From Serripes groenlandicus (taxonomy: Eukaryota; Mollusca; Bivalvia; Cardiida; Cardiidae), in contig JASEVX010000017.1 in NCBI GenBank assembly GCA_031761405.1, positions 10,045,675 to 10,109,674 of the forward strand: 64,000 bases of DNA, given 5' to 3'. Below the pieces are notes generated by a model. That model had not been told where the DNA came from, did not search any database, and worked only from the letters and a program-made list of their open reading frames with translations. Shown piece by piece: positions 22,300 to 32,975 of this stretch; position 1 is the stretch's first letter; each line of letters begins with the position of its first letter. Position numbers and translations under genes: made by a program.

Positions 22300-22575
22300 T
22301 TTTAGCAAGGGCACCGCAAAGAAGATGCATCCCCTCGGTATTCAAAGTCCAATTTTTAGCTTGACCTTTAACCTATGACCTTGAAAATACATAGGCTTCT
22401 AGACCTTGCCTATACCTATAGACCTATACTAACTGTATACCAAGTTTAGTTAATATCGGTTGAAGGATGTTCAGTGTAGAGTGGTCACACGGTTGTTACG
22501 GACGGACGAACAAACGAACAAAGACAGTCCCGTTACTATATCCCCATCGCAAACTTTGTTAGCCGAGGGGATAAT
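22300..22575. repeat. Unclassified repeat with ggggata ends
   Basis: Starts gcaagggcaccgcaaagaag with atcccctcgg near the left edge and gccgaggggataata at the right, an inverted pair. The interior has ggacggacgaacaaacgaac, typical of mollusc short repeats. Confidence 0.5.
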
Positions 22576-22713
22576 AAAGCAAACATTACTTTAATACAAT
22601 CATTAGTCAAAGTTCAAGGGAAGAGTGCTTCCAAAGATATATGATTCAAAAGTGTATCATGCAGATATATACATTTCATGATTATCTTGTGAATGAAGTT
22701 GCATTAAATTATT

Positions 22714-23090
22714 TTAACCCTTTCCCTCATACGGCAATTCTGCAGCAGACGACTTTGAACATATTTTGTCAAAACATAGAAAATCTCCATAATTGAATGG
22801 ATAACCTATGACTAAAAGTGGAAAACATTGTGGCAAAAGGAGAAATTGCACGTTTTGTGCAATTTCTCCTTTTGTCACTATGTTTTCAAAAAGCGTAAAT
22901 CAAAACTAAACCCTTTTCAGATACAACAATTCTGCAGCAGATCACTTTGAAAACATCTTGGCAAAAATATGAAAGATCGCTGAAAAAGAAAATTTAATTA
23001 TTTATAGAGTTGAAATCATTATGAGCAATTTCTCCTTTTGTCAGAGTGTTTTCAAGAGTTGTCTGCTGCAAAGGTGTCAAAATGTGTCTG
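22714..23090. repeat. Truncated A1 followed by A2
   Basis: The A1 starts at TTAA 22714 and stops after gttttcaaaaagcg at 22896, losing its right end. A degenerate A2 runs from about 22905 to 23095. Centre of the A1: gcacgttttgtgc. Confidence 0.75.
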
Positions 23091-23239
23091 TATGAGGATT
23101 TAGCTAACACCACTGACACAGAAGCTGATGCTAACAACAGAGTGACAGACATATGTTCTCTCAGACAACATCACAGAAAGGTATTATTGAGGAAATCATT
23201 CACAATGTTCATTATATGTTTAACTAAGAAACCAGAAAG

Positions 23240-23960
23240 CCAATGGACTTACCAATGAACTGACATATCATCCATCATGGTCATACCAACATAACCAATG
23301 GACCAACCAATGGACAGTCATATCAACCATCGTTGTCATACCAACATAGCCAATGGACAGTCATATCAACCATCGTTGTCATACCAACATAGCCAATGGA
23401 CAGTCATATCAACCATCGTTGTCATACCAACATAGTCAATGGACCAACAAATGGATAGACCAACCAATGGACAGTCATATCAACCATCGTTGTCATACCA
23501 ACATAGCCAATGGACCAATAAATGGATAGACCAACCAATGGACAGTCATATCAACCATCATTGTCATACCAACATAGCCAATGGACCAACAAATGGATAG
23601 ACCAACCAAAGAACCAACCAATGGACAGTCATATCAACCATCGTTGTCATAACAACATAGCCAATGGATCAACCAATGGATAGACCAACCAAATAACCAA
23701 CCAATGGACCAACATATCAACCATCGTGGTCATACCAACATAGCCAAAGAACCAACCAATGGACCAACATATCAACCATCGTGGTCATACCAACATAGCC
23801 AAAGAACCAACCAATGGACCAACATATCAACCATCGTGGTCATACCAACATAGCCAAAGAACCAACCAATGGACCAACATATCAACCATCGTGGTCATAC
23901 CAACATAGCCAAAGAACCAACCAATGGACCAACATATCAACCAACAAGTTATATCAGTAT
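23240..23960. repeat. Tandem repeats of about 47 and 55 bp
   Basis: Units of caatggacagtcatatcaac, then catcgttgtcataccaacat in the left part. A 55-bp version adds caaagaaccaaccaatggac and is repeated five times nearly unchanged at 23700-23940. Open reading stretches here come from the repeat. Confidence 0.85.
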
Positions 23961-24050
23961 ACCCCTGACAAACTTTGTTTGTGTGGGTTTAATCATTTGC
24001 AGGGATCTTCTTAAAACATTATTAAACTTTTTAACTTTAGAACTATTTCT

Positions 24051-24275
24051 AACCCTTTCACATTGGCAGACGCATTTTGACACATCTCCAGCAAAAAACT
24101 TTTGAAAACATTGTGGCAATAGGAGTAATTGCTCATGATGAGAAATTTCTCCCTTTGCGACAAATGTTTTCAAATATATTCAATAATTAAACTTTTATTT
24201 CTAATGACTTTCAATACTTTTGCTTATATCAAAATCATCTGGAGCAGATTTGTTGTCATTGGGAAATAGTTAATT
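24051..24275. repeat. Family A MITE, old copy (A2)
   Basis: Begins accctttcacattggcagac and ends attgggaaatagttaa. The central gtaattgctcatgatgag stem is partly decayed. It ends about 100 bp from exon 7. Confidence 0.65.
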
Positions 24276-24372
24276 CATATGTCAGGTGACCACAATGAAA
24301 TCATTGTATTAACCCTTTCCCACATACAATAATTCTTGTATAAGTATAGTTAATATGTTGACATGAACAAAC

Positions 24373-24523
24373 CTTTAATTCTCGTATCAGTTTATCGATT
24401 GGGTTCTCATTGATGACAGCTTTATTTTGAATCTTCTTGGCCCTATCGGCATATCGTAATGTGCCCAACGTTTCATCAAAGTTAATATCGGCTGGAGACA
24501 GAGCTGCTATCATAATGGTTTTA
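24373..24523 (-). CDS. KIF28P: KIF28P-like kinesin-3, exon 7 (end of motor, neck)
   Basis: This exon encodes [20 protein letters not shown] then [19 protein letters not shown] and [11 protein letters not shown]. The block [21 protein letters not shown] is the last helix of the motor and the kinesin-3 neck linker; IRELK begins the neck coiled coil. The acceptor TTATTTCAG and donor TAAAG|GTTTGT flank 151 nt, ending on a codon boundary. The motor domain is therefore complete in the window except for its extreme N-terminus. Confidence 0.96.
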
Positions 24524-24655
24524 CTGAAATAAAATACACAATTATTATTATTACTAAATATTTGCAGGTGAATGAAATCAATATATTAAAGCTACCTTTC
24601 TAAACCCATGCAAGGACATAGAAATTGTTGCGAATTTAATGTATCTTGCTAACAT

Positions 24656-24835
24656 TAACCCTTTCCCACAAATCTGAAGCAGATGACTTTGAAAACATCT
24701 GATCAAAATTACTGAAAGTCTCTATAAATGAAAGTTTTATTATTGAGTACATTTAAAAACAAATCGAGAAATGTCTCCTTTTGCAAAAATGCTTTCAAAA
24801 GTTTTCTACAGGTGGAAAGGGGTTTATCATCAAAT
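24656..24835. repeat. Family A MITE fragment (A2)
   Basis: Begins ttaaccctttcccaca and ends gtggaaaggggttt, internally shortened. Nothing recognisable lies between 24840 and exon 6 at 25188. Confidence 0.6.
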
Positions 24836-25187
24836 ACTTTTTATGTGTGAGCTAGTATATGTTTACATCTACTTTTATATTTTCAAGATGTCCTGGTCAT
24901 ATTATTTCATTTCTTATTTGTCAATAAACGTGATATCAGAATGTAGGCATAAGTTTTATTAGGAAATGGTTTATTTATTTGAAATAATTTCTTCCTCTTT
25001 AGGCAGGAGTCTCTATCAATTTGTACAATTATTTTGAATTACATTTGAAATATTGAAATAGAAGGAATCTATTATTTTCATTTTGTGGTTTCTTTTTTAA
25101 TTATTTACACAATTTTTTAATTTTTTAACATTCCCTGAAAACTAAAGGTCAAAATAGGGTTTAATGAGGGTATTAGTGGTGTTCTAC

Positions 25188-25285
25188 CTGTTTCCACCCA
25201 GGGCGTTCTGTAGTAGTTTTGTGAGTACAGAGTCTCTGTAGGGTACCATCACTTTCTTCTTACCCATCGATAAATCTGCCAGGGC
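25188..25285 (-). CDS. KIF28P: KIF28P-like kinesin-3, exon 6 (K-loop and YRDSVLT)
   Basis: This exon encodes ALADLSMGKKKVMV then PYRDSVLTKLLQNALGGN. PYRDSVLT..L...LGGN is the invariant motor segment that contacts the microtubule. The preceding loop 12 (K-loop) is short, MGKKKV with three lysines, unlike the long poly-lysine loop of KIF1A-type motors; this is one reason to favour the KIF28P group. The acceptor is ATTCCAG and the donor ACAG|GTAGAA. It ends in phase 2, so exon 7 completes a Ser codon to give GGNSKT. Confidence 0.95.
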
Positions 25286-25392
25286 CTGGAATCAGAGATG
25301 TAAACAGTGTAAATCCTGATAAAGACTACTTTTGAAAACATAATGGGAAACTGAATTTTTGTCTAAAATGTTCCAAAAGTCATCAACTGCAT

Positions 25393-25602
25393 AACCCTTT
25401 ACATCATACAGACGTCTCTGCAGCAGATGACTTCTGAAAAAGTTGGGCAAATGGAGAAATTGCTTGCTCATGATGAGCAATTTCTCCTTTTACCACAATG
25501 TTTTCATCTCCATTCACTAATCATTACTTTCAAAGATAAAGATTTGCCGTATTTTTGCCTAAATGTTTTCAAAGATTTATTGCATGTTGGAAAGGGCTAA
25601 GG
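25393..25602. repeat. Family A MITE, old copy (A2)
   Basis: Starts accctttacatcatacagac. Its centre is gaaattgcttgctcatgatg and its end gcatgttggaaagggctaa. Confidence 0.65.
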
Positions 25603-25856
25603 CATCAGAAGTGATCAGTATCAGGAAAAGGATGAAATGATTATATACATATATATGGAAGTCAACACTGTGTTTGTTCTTTAACAACCTTCAATAAAAT
25701 GGAATATCCGTTTATCCCCCACTCCTCTGTCTATCATTCCTTCCCCTCCACAAACCTTCTCCCTCAAGGTCACACTTCAAGGTCAATTTTCAAAACCAGT
25801 AGGACTTTAGTACTGCCTGCATTACTTCAGTAACTTATGTTGTTTCTTGGACAGAT

Positions 25857-26084
25857 TTAACCCTTTACCACATACAACAAATCTGCAGCAGACGAATTTG
25901 GAAAAATACCCGAAAAGAATTGGAAACTCTCTTTAAATGAAATTACAATAATTGAATAGAATTGAAAACATGGTGACAAAAGGAGAAATTGCTCATTTCG
26001 AGCAATTCCTTCTTTTGACGACATGTTTTCAAAACGCTGTCTGCTGCAGAAGTGTCAGAAAGCATCTATATAAGGGAAAGGATA
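25857..26084. mobile_element. Family A MITE, mosaic subgroup A3
   Basis: TTAACCCTTTACCACATACAA start, an A3 middle with aataattgaatagaattga, centre gctcatttcgagc, and an A1-like right arm tataagggaaaggataaa. It ends just before exon 5's donor. Confidence 0.8.
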
Positions 26085-26101
26085 AATTAAAAGATACATA
26101 C

Positions 26102-26199
26102 TGATATCACATTTCCCAGAGCAGACAGCGACTTGTTGATATTAGCACCCTCCTTTAGTCGATCGCCCGTAGCCCCAGTACTATCAGCTCTTTCCGAAC
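26102..26199 (-). CDS. KIF28P: KIF28P-like kinesin-3, exon 5 (loop 11 / helix 4)
   Basis: This exon encodes [20 protein letters not shown] then [12 protein letters not shown], completing switch II (LAGSER) and adding loop 11 and helix 4. The sequence [14 protein letters not shown] is strongly conserved in kinesin-3 motors and contributes to the microtubule interface. The acceptor ATTTCCAG and donor ATCA|GTATGT flank 98 nt that close on a codon boundary. There are no stops or frameshifts. Confidence 0.94.
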
Positions 26200-26213
26200 C
26201 TGGAAATAAAGTA

Positions 26214-26612
26214 CAAGTTAACACTTTCCTTCACATGATAGTTCAAATTTTGTCTACTTTACAATCAACAGATGAACAATTTGAAAAATCTGGAAGCAAC
26301 TTTTTGACAAAAGGTTGAAAATATTGCAATTAAAGGTGAAATTGCTTGTTTTGAGCAATTTCACCTTTTATTGCAATGTTTTCAAATGTTGTCTGCAACA
26401 GCAGGCGTCAAATGTCGTCTGTGTGAAGTAATGGGTTAACTCTTTTCCACATACAATAAATCTGCAGCAGACAACCTTGAAAACCTCTTGGCAAAAATAT
26501 GGACATTCTTCGTAAATCAATATGTAACTTTTAAATAGAGGTAAAAACATGATGTTTGATGCAGAAGCGTCAAAGTGCATTTGTATGAGAAAAAGAGTAA
26601 AACTGGTTTTAC
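26214..26612. repeat. Two old family A MITE copies
   Basis: The first (26217-26439) has a long palindromic centre (gaaaatattgcaattaaagg, then tgaaattgcttgttttgagc). The second (26437-26605) opens ttaactcttttccacatac and lacks its centre. Confidence 0.68.
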
Positions 26613-26766
26613 CATTCATTTGATGATTGGATATTTTATATAAACAGTCATATGCTTTGAGAATGTCTTTTGTAAAAATATTAAATCAACCCTTGACCTT
26701 ATACAAAGAAGTATTAACACTGCCTAATTGGAGCAGGTGACTTGTGAAAATACTAAGGAGAAGGGA

Positions 26767-27038
26767 TTTGTTTGTTTGTTTGTTTGGAGTTTAACGCCGC
26801 TTTCAACAGCTTTGGTCATATCACGGCGGTCAGAGCACCTACCCATGTTTTCCTGGCTTTCCCACACCAGTACTTACACAACATTCTTTTGAAGCCACTG
26901 ACTACTTTCTCACATAGATCAGAGGTGAGAGGCAATGGAAAACATCGCCCGAAAGAATGTCGCCGCAACCGGGTATCGAACCCGTGACCTCCAGATCACG
27001 AGTCAGATACGCTACCAATTGAGCTACCCGGCCGGGTT
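26767..27038 (-). mobile_element. tRNA-derived SINE inside an old MITE
   Basis: Minus-strand head ccgggtagctcaattggtag, then cacgggttcgatacccgg; body with ggcgatgttttccattgcc; 3' domain with ccgtgatatgacc and a (aaac)n-type tail. A 14-bp duplication ctaaggagaaggga flanks it at 26753-26766 and 27039-27052. The host is a decayed family A copy. Confidence 0.92.
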
Positions 27039-27279
27039 CTAAGGAGAAGGGAGAAATTGTTCATGATAAGCAATTCTTTCATTTGCCACATTTTTTTGCA
27101 ACTCTGTTTCAAAATTATCTTTCCAACGATTTTTTTATCAAATGTTTTATAGCAGACAACTGTAAAAATAACATATCAGGTGGATAGATATCATTATCAT
27201 TTAAATTGATTGAACCATTAAACTGACATTTTTACAGCACATGCTTTGAAAACATCTAAAAAAAAAAATTAATATTTTT

Positions 27280-28125
27280 TACCCTTTCACACCTGCAGAA
27301 ACATTTTGATGCATCTGCAGCAGACAACTTTTGCGAAACATTGTGACAAGAGGAGAAACTGCTCATAATGAGCAATTTTCGTTTTTGCCACACTGTTTTC
27401 AACTCTATTCAATAAATATGCTTTGATTTTTAAAGAGTTTCCACATTTTTGCGAAAATGGTTTCATTGTAGTCATCTGTTTCAGGTTTTGTGTATGTTGG
27501 AAAGGGTTTAAAATCTTGAAAAAATTATTTATATAATACATTGTAAAACAATCTCATTTTGGGCAACTCAATGATGTAACAAGTTGTCTCTAGTGGTGAG
27601 TTTACAAATTTGTCAATGTTATACAAACAAGAACTGTCATGGCATGAGACAAATACCCATCCCAGCCATGACCAAGACTATTGACTTACTGGCCTGAAAA
27701 AGAATTGCCCATTTGTAGACGCATTTTGATTCATCTGCAGCAGACTACATTTTACAATAATTGTTGCAAAAGGATAAATCGATCATATTGAGAAATTTCA
27801 CAATTTCCCAATTTGGAGTTTTTCCATATTCTTACAGAGAAGTTTTCAATGTCACACCCGCTGCAGATTACAGATATGCCCATATGTGGTAAAAGGTTGA
27901 AACGTGAGATATTTTATCCCTTTCCCACCTACAGACGCATTTTGGCTCAATAGCAGAAGACGACTTTTGAAAACATTGAAGCCAAAGGTAAAATTGCTCA
28001 TGATGAGCAATTTCACCTTTGGCCACAATGTTTTCAAGTTTATTTAACAAATAAGCTATCTTTTACGGAGATTTTTCAGGTTTTAGTCACTAAGATTTTT
28101 TTCAAAGTCGTCTGCTGAAAAGGGG
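27280..28125. repeat. Three old family A MITE copies
   Basis: About 27282-27510 (accctttcacacctgcagaa to gttggaaagggttt), 27706-27898 (degraded) and 27917-28122 (tccctttcccacctacagac with the gccaaaggtaaaattgctca centre). The last runs to within 25 bp of exon 4's donor. Confidence 0.65.
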
Positions 28126-28146
28126 GGATAACTGGGGAGATATTAC

Positions 28147-28299
28147 CTGCTAAATCTACGAGGTTCATGGTACTACTCTTCTTTGTTTCACCTCCATCGT
28201 CGTTGCGGATAATCTGATCAAATACTATGGTAACCACTGTGTGAGCTCTGCTACTCGTTGCATTCATCTGGGTGGAGGCAACAGTTCGAGATTGTGTAC
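28147..28299 (-). CDS. KIF28P: KIF28P-like kinesin-3, exon 4 (switch I and switch II)
   Basis: This exon encodes TQSRTVASTQMNATSSRAH, then TVVTIVFDQII and MNLVDLAG. NATSSRAH is switch I and LVDLAG is the start of switch II, the nucleotide-sensing loops of the motor. The usual switch I ending is SSRSH; here the last serine is alanine while the catalytically important SSR remains. The acceptor ACACAG and donor GCAG|GTAATA are good. Both borders split Gly codons, in phase with exons 3 and 5. The stretch between the switches (IIRNDDGGETKKSS) is short and charged. Confidence 0.95.
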
Positions 28300-28344
28300 C
28301 TGTGTGTGTCAAAAACCAAATCTTTATCAATCATCATCTCAAAT

Positions 28345-28495
28345 ACACAGAGGACTAGATAAGGGGGAGTAAACTGCTCTTTTCCCCACAATATCTCTCT
28401 TATTACTCAACCAAACACTATTTTGTGGGTAGTTACGAGAATCATCTTGTCTTGACAGTTATTTTAAGTAGCCACAACATAGGGTTTAAGTATTA
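28345..28495. mobile_element. Family C foldback element, partial
   Basis: Left end gaggactagataagggggag, then ttccccacaatatctctctt and a degraded central hairpin ending ccacaacatagggttt. It is the inverse of the right half of the copy at 20341. Confidence 0.65.
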
Positions 28496-28511
28496 ACTAA
28501 GGATTTGATTA

Positions 28512-28857
28512 TCCCTTTCCGACTTATAGTCGCATACTGACGCATCTGCAGCAGTATTTTAAAAACATTGTGGCAAAAGGAGAAATTGCTCCAAGTTGTC
28601 TGCTGCAGATTTAATGTATATTGGAAAGGGTTAACCCTTTCCTTCATATAGATGCTTTCTGATGCCTCTACACTAGACGGCTTTTTGAAAACAAAGTGAT
28701 AAAAGAAGAAATTGCTCAAAACGATCAATTTCTCCTTTTGCCACAATGTTTTCCACTTTTAGTCATAGGCTATCCATTCAATTATAGATATTTTCTATTT
28801 TTTGACAAAATATTATCAAAGTCGTCCGCTGCAGATTTAATGTATGTTGGAAAGGGT
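28512..28857. repeat. A2 and A1 MITEs joined at one TTAA
   Basis: A shortened A2 (28512-28634) ends ttggaaagggttaa, and that TTAA also starts an A1 (28631). The A1 right end is A2-like (cagatttaatgtatgttgga), so it is a hybrid. Confidence 0.75.
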
Positions 28858-29208
28858 TTAGAACATGAAAAATGCCCCTTATCTAATCTCTGAAAACAAT
28901 TTACATCACACAAAAACAAACCTTCGGTTCTTTGCTACCAGGCAAGGTTCAGACCAGCCTGTGCCTCTGCTTAGTCTGATCTGGATCTGTCCTGTTTTGC
29001 ACCTAGTGGTCAAAGCATTCTGGAAGCTTCGGAAAAATGTTTCACCCATTTTGCGGCTTCAGAGGCATAAAAAATGTTCTATACCTAGGAAAGGTTTACT
29101 TCAAGTGATAGACAATGTTTTCTTAGTTGAAGATCAATAAAATATGGTTTATCCATTAATACAAATGAAACAATTTAAAAATGACAAAACAAGTTACAAA
29201 CAAAGCAT

Positions 29209-29655
29209 AAACCCTTTCCAACATACAACAAATCTGCAGCAGACAACTTTGAAAGCATAGTGGCAAAAACCTGAAAAATCTCCATAAAAGATAGCTTGGT
29301 TGTTAAATAAAGTTAAAAACATGGTGGCCAAAGATGAAATTGCTAATCATGAGCAATTTCACCTTAAGCTACAATGTCTTCAAAAGTCGTCTGCTGCTAT
29401 TGTGTCAAAATACGCCTGCACGTGGAAAAGGGTTAACAGTCTCTGTGATATGATATGAGTCATCTCCTGTAACCTTTTCCGACATACAAAAAAACCTGCA
29501 GCAGCAGACAACTCTGAAATTACCTAGACAAAAACATGGCAAATATCTGTTAACAAAAGTATAATTAATGAACAGAATTGAAAAAAATTGTGGCAAAAGT
29601 CCCCTGCTGCTGAGGCATCATAAAGCATCTGTATGTGGGAAAAGATTAACCCTAT
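29209..29655. repeat. Two old family A MITE copies (A2)
   Basis: 29209-29436 has the gccaaagatgaaattgctaa centre and ends ggaaaagggttaa; about 29470-29650 is degraded (gacatacaaaaaaacctgca start). The bases 28870-29200 hold unassigned sequence only. Confidence 0.68.
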
Positions 29656-29682
29656 CACTGATACAAACCACTTTTTATTTTT

Positions 29683-30058
29683 GAACCCTATGTTAACCCT
29701 TTCCCTCATATAGACACTTTCTGACGCCTCTGCAGCAGATAGTTTTTTGAAAACATAGTGACAAAAGAAGAAATTGCTCAAAACGAGCAATTTCTCCTTT
29801 TACCACAAAGTTTTCCACTTTTAGTCATAGGTTATCCATTCAATTATAGTATAGAGATTCTCAATTTTTTAACAAAATATGTTCAAAGTCGTCTGCTGCA
29901 TAAGTGTCGTATGAGGGAAAGGGTTAAGGGTACTCAAAGGAATTGTCTCAGTGAGACGATTCTTTCAAGTACCCATAACATATGGGTTTGCTTTAATAAT
30001 GAGAGAGAAATTGTTGTAAAAAGGGCTAAATACCCGGGCTCCTTATCTTGACCTGTGG
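29683..30058. mobile_element. Family C foldback split by a MITE
   Basis: The left part is only gaaccctatg; after the MITE (29693-29927) the hairpin continues gggtactcaaaggaattgtc and on to a right end ctccttatcttg. The MITE entered at the TTAA made by the hairpin arm. Confidence 0.7.
29693..29927. mobile_element. Family A MITE (A1) inside family C
   Basis: TTAA at both borders, left arm ctcatatagacactttctga, centre gctcaaaacgagc, right arm ctgcataagtgtcgtatgag. Confidence 0.9.
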
Positions 30059-30071
30059 TCCTGGTACATAC

Positions 30072-30325
30072 CTTGCTCCATTCTCTTCTCTATCTCAGCA
30101 TAACTTCCCACCGGTACCTGCCTCAGTCCCTCAACATAAAACATACCCAATTTGGGGTTTTGTCTGACTGTCAAACCCCCTTTGGGATTGTCTTTTGTGA
30201 GTAAATCTCGCACTTGCTCATTATAAATTTCCAACATGGAAAAGAGCACTTCATAACGTCTATTCGAGTCCGAATTGGACGACATTGTTTTGAAAAGTTC
30301 ATCACATGTAATCGGTACAATTCCC
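30072..30325 (-). CDS. KIF28P: KIF28P-like kinesin-3, exon 3 (motor core)
   Basis: The longest exon found, 254 nt. It encodes GIVPITCDELFKTM, the conserved strand-helix FSMLEIYNEQVRDLL, then LTVRQNPKLGMFYVEGL and VGSYAEIEKRMEQG. EIYNE.V.DLL is a universal kinesin motor signature; the GIVP opening and FYVEGL are typical of kinesin-3. The acceptor TTTACAG follows a pyrimidine-rich run, and the donor is CAAG|GTATG. It leaves in phase 1, sharing a Gly codon with exon 4. It is fully open with no sign of decay. Confidence 0.95.
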
Positions 30326-30378
30326 CTGTAAAGAGGTAAAGAAAAGAATTTATAGTCATGCAAGAGATGAAAATAGAC

Positions 30379-30602
30379 TTAACCCTTTCCCTTATATAGA
30401 CGCTTTCTGATGCCTTTGCAGCAGACGGCTTTTTGAAAACATAGAGACAAAAGGAGAAATTGTACAAAACGTGCAATTTCTCCTTTTGACACAATGTTTT
30501 CCACTTTTAGGTTATCCATTCAATTATAGAGATTTTCTGTTTTTTCACAAAATATGATCAAAGTCGTCTGCTGCAGAATTGTCGTATGAGGGAAAGGGTT
30601 AA
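30379..30602. mobile_element. Family A MITE (A1) next to exon 3
   Basis: TTAA on both sides. Centre gtacaaaacgtgc, right end atgagggaaagggttaa. It starts 53 bp upstream of exon 3's acceptor. Confidence 0.9.
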
Positions 30603-31080
30603 CTCAAACCCTGTTATGATATTTTTTATATAAATATGGAAAATCTCAATAAATAAAATTGTAATAAATGTGCAATGGAAACATTGTGGCAAATAGAGTA
30701 AGTTCACATTTTGAGAAGTTTCTCCTTTTGTCTCAAGGTTTCAAAAGTTGTCTGCTACAGGTGCATCAAAATGCGTTTGCAGGTGGGAAAGGGATTATAT
30801 GTTACATCATGAATACTTGAACCATACTTTTGATGAAGAGTTCAAAACAATGTTGGACAAGGAGGAATTGCTCTTTTTAAGAAATTTCTCTTTTTCCCAC
30901 ACCGATATGAAAATGTGTTCTAATCTTTTGTGGCAATAAATGTAACAGCTGGAGCATTGGATGTATGATTTTGATACAGAGTTGAAAATATTCATTAATT
31001 AAGGAAAATTATTACTCTTTTTTCCACAATAATTTCAAAATTCGTCTGCTTATATAAGATGTTGTAAAAATAAGAACTTT
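30603..31080. repeat. Degraded family A copies
   Basis: At least two decayed copies: one shares its left border with the A1 at 30379 and ends gcaggtgggaaaggg near 30792; the other has its centre near 30870. A third fragment ends near 31060. Confidence 0.5.
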
Positions 31081-31104
31081 GACCCTGTGACTGCTGGATC
31101 CAAT

Positions 31105-31170
31105 TATGTGGAGTCTGTGCCACCAGCATAGAGCCAGGCCAACTGGCACATCCAAGCCGTCTGACTAAAC
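31105..31170. repeat. Single relic of the 46-bp satellite, inverted
   Basis: Contains accagcatagagccaggcc then aactgg, the inverse complement of the satellite core (ggcctgactctatactgg) amplified at 42103-44381. It is isolated and diverged. Confidence 0.55.
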
Positions 31171-31274
31171 TCTAAACTGTTTTTATCTTGATATTCCTAA
31201 AATTGGCTATGAACTCTTCCAAAATTAATGCAAAGCTAGACAAATATATTTTAAACATTTTAGCCTTGAAAGGG

Positions 31275-31504
31275 TTAACCCTTTCCCTCATACGACAATT
31301 CCGCAGCAGACGACTTTGAACGCATTTTGTCAAAACATAGAAAATCTCCATAATTGAATGGATAACCTATGACTAAAAGTGGAAAACATTGTGGCAAAAG
31401 GAGAAATTGCATGTTTTGTTCAATTTCTTCTTTTGTCACTATGTTTTCAAAAAGCCGTCTGCTGCAGAGGCGTCAGAAAGCGTTTATATGAGGGAAAGGG
31501 TTAA
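31275..31504. mobile_element. Family A MITE (A1), reverse orientation
   Basis: TTAA on both sides; left arm catacgacaattccgcagca; right arm tatatgagggaaaggg. The centre is gcatgttttgttc, so its stem is partly lost. Confidence 0.9.
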
Positions 31505-31589
31505 CTTAGTACATAGGGTGAATAGTTTATAAGGCCAAGTACTCAGGGAATCCTATTGAAGTAAGAGAACTTTTAAATGAGACCTTTTC

Positions 31590-31830
31590 ACAACTTGTCC
31601 ACGGGAAAAGATACAATTTGGCATTTCTGAATAGTGTAGGTTCAGATAAGCATATCCATCAGTTCTGTCACATCAGAGTCTACACAAGTTGATCAAGATT
31701 GTGTAAGTAATATGTTAAACAGTGTAGATATACATCAGAGTGTGGTGATATACAGGCTGATCTGGATCTACACTGTTCACAAAAAGCCAACTTGTACCTT
31801 TTTTCATGGATAGGCGCAAATGTAAAGTGT
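31590..31830. repeat. Family I repeat
   Basis: Shares tgtgtaagtaatatgttaaa and a right end aaaagccaacttgtacc with the copy at 11025-11300. Foldback-like edges (acgggaaaagatacaa against accttttttcatggat) are weak. Confidence 0.45.
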
Positions 31831-31931
31831 CCACTATATTCCACTTTAAGATTAATTAACTATAACCCTTTCCAATAAAACACCTTTATTTTACATGTTT
31901 GCAGAAACTTGTTGAAAGCAGTACATAGAGG

Positions 31932-32071
31932 ATATTACATGAGTGGTCATTCAATACGGAATTTATTAAACGAGTTTTCTGAAATTGATAAGAATGAGCC
32001 TTGGCGATTTTTTATCACTTTGAGAAAACGAGTTTAATAAATTTCGTATTGAATGACCACGAATGTAATGT
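31932..32071. mobile_element. Family G short hairpin MITE
   Basis: The inverted arms gtggtcattcaatacggaat (then ttattaaacgagttttc) and the inverse enclose a short centre (agaatgagccttggcga). The inversion continues outward as ttacat/atgtaa. Confidence 0.8.
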
Positions 32072-32258
32072 TCTTTTTATATCATAAATACTAATTTAAT
32101 AATTTACAGCGCTATATCCATATAAACGTCACTATAAAGCGCGCATATTTACAACGTTAAACGTTACGTTAATTGTTATTACACTAGTTATATATAAAAA
32201 ATATATAATGACGTTATTTCATGCTGGCGACTTCATTTATGATATAAGAGAAAAAATA

Positions 32259-32510
32259 TTGATTTAACAGTTTTTCTGTTTTTCAGTTATATCACAGTGT
32301 TCCTGGGTAAGTTACCAGTAGTACTACTGGATCATTTATCCTGACACCAGTCAGTCAGTCAGTCAGTTGTAATGCTTACTCCGCAACCCTCTGTTAAGGT
32401 GGGCAGCCATTACTACCATTTTTAAAGATTTTGGTATGACCCCGCCCGGGACTGAACCCCGACCTCCTGTGCTAAAGGCGGCCGATTTACAAATACACGA
32501 CCAAGGCAGT
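32259..32510 (-). mobile_element. tRNA-derived SINE (third subtype)
   Basis: Minus-strand order: tRNA-like gccttggtcgtgtatttg and aggtcggggttcagtcc, a body with ccttaacagagggttgcgg, the cagtactactggtaacttac segment, and a 3' domain with gtgatataactg. Flanks at(a)agagaaaaaa / atgagaaaaaa may be a target duplication. Confidence 0.72.
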
Positions 32511-32546
32511 CATGAGAAAAAAGGGAATTGCATAAGACCTCAATTG

Positions 32547-32776
32547 TTAACCCTTTCCCTCATACGGCAATTCTGCAGCAGACAACTTTAAACATATTTT
32601 GTCAAAACATAGAAAATCTCCATAATTGAATGGATAACCTATGACAAAAAGTGGAAAACATTGTGGCAAAAGGAGAAATTGCACGTTTTGTGCAATTTCT
32701 TCTTTTGTCACTATGTTTTCAAAAAGCCGTCTGCTGCAGAGGCGTCAGAAAGCGTCTATATGAGGGAAAGGGTTAA
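32547..32776. mobile_element. Family A MITE (A1), reverse, gcac/gtgc centre
   Basis: TTAA on both sides, left arm catacggcaattctgcagca, centre gcacgttttgtgc, right arm cgtctatatgagggaaag. Confidence 0.92.
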
Positions 32777-32804
32777 TGGTTTGGAAAAGGAGAAAATGTT
32801 CTCA

Positions 32805-32975
32805 TAACCCTTCGCAACACATATAGATGCTATTAGACGTTTCTGCAGCAGACGACTTGTTTGAAATGATGAGCAATTTTCACCATTTGCCACAATGTTT
32901 TTAACTCTATTTAATAATTAAATTGTCATTAATGGAGATTTGTCACATTTTTGATAAGATGTTTACATTCTTAAG
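32805..32975. repeat. Family A MITE (A2) truncated by the satellite
   Basis: Begins ccttcgcaacacatatag and has its centre near 32865-32890. It then reads gataagatgtttacattctt before the 30-bp satellite replaces its right arm. Confidence 0.65.

Noticed and set aside
23814..24105. Open frames with DQHINHRGHTN repeats
   Set aside because: Produced by the 55-bp tandem unit shifting through frames; non-coding.
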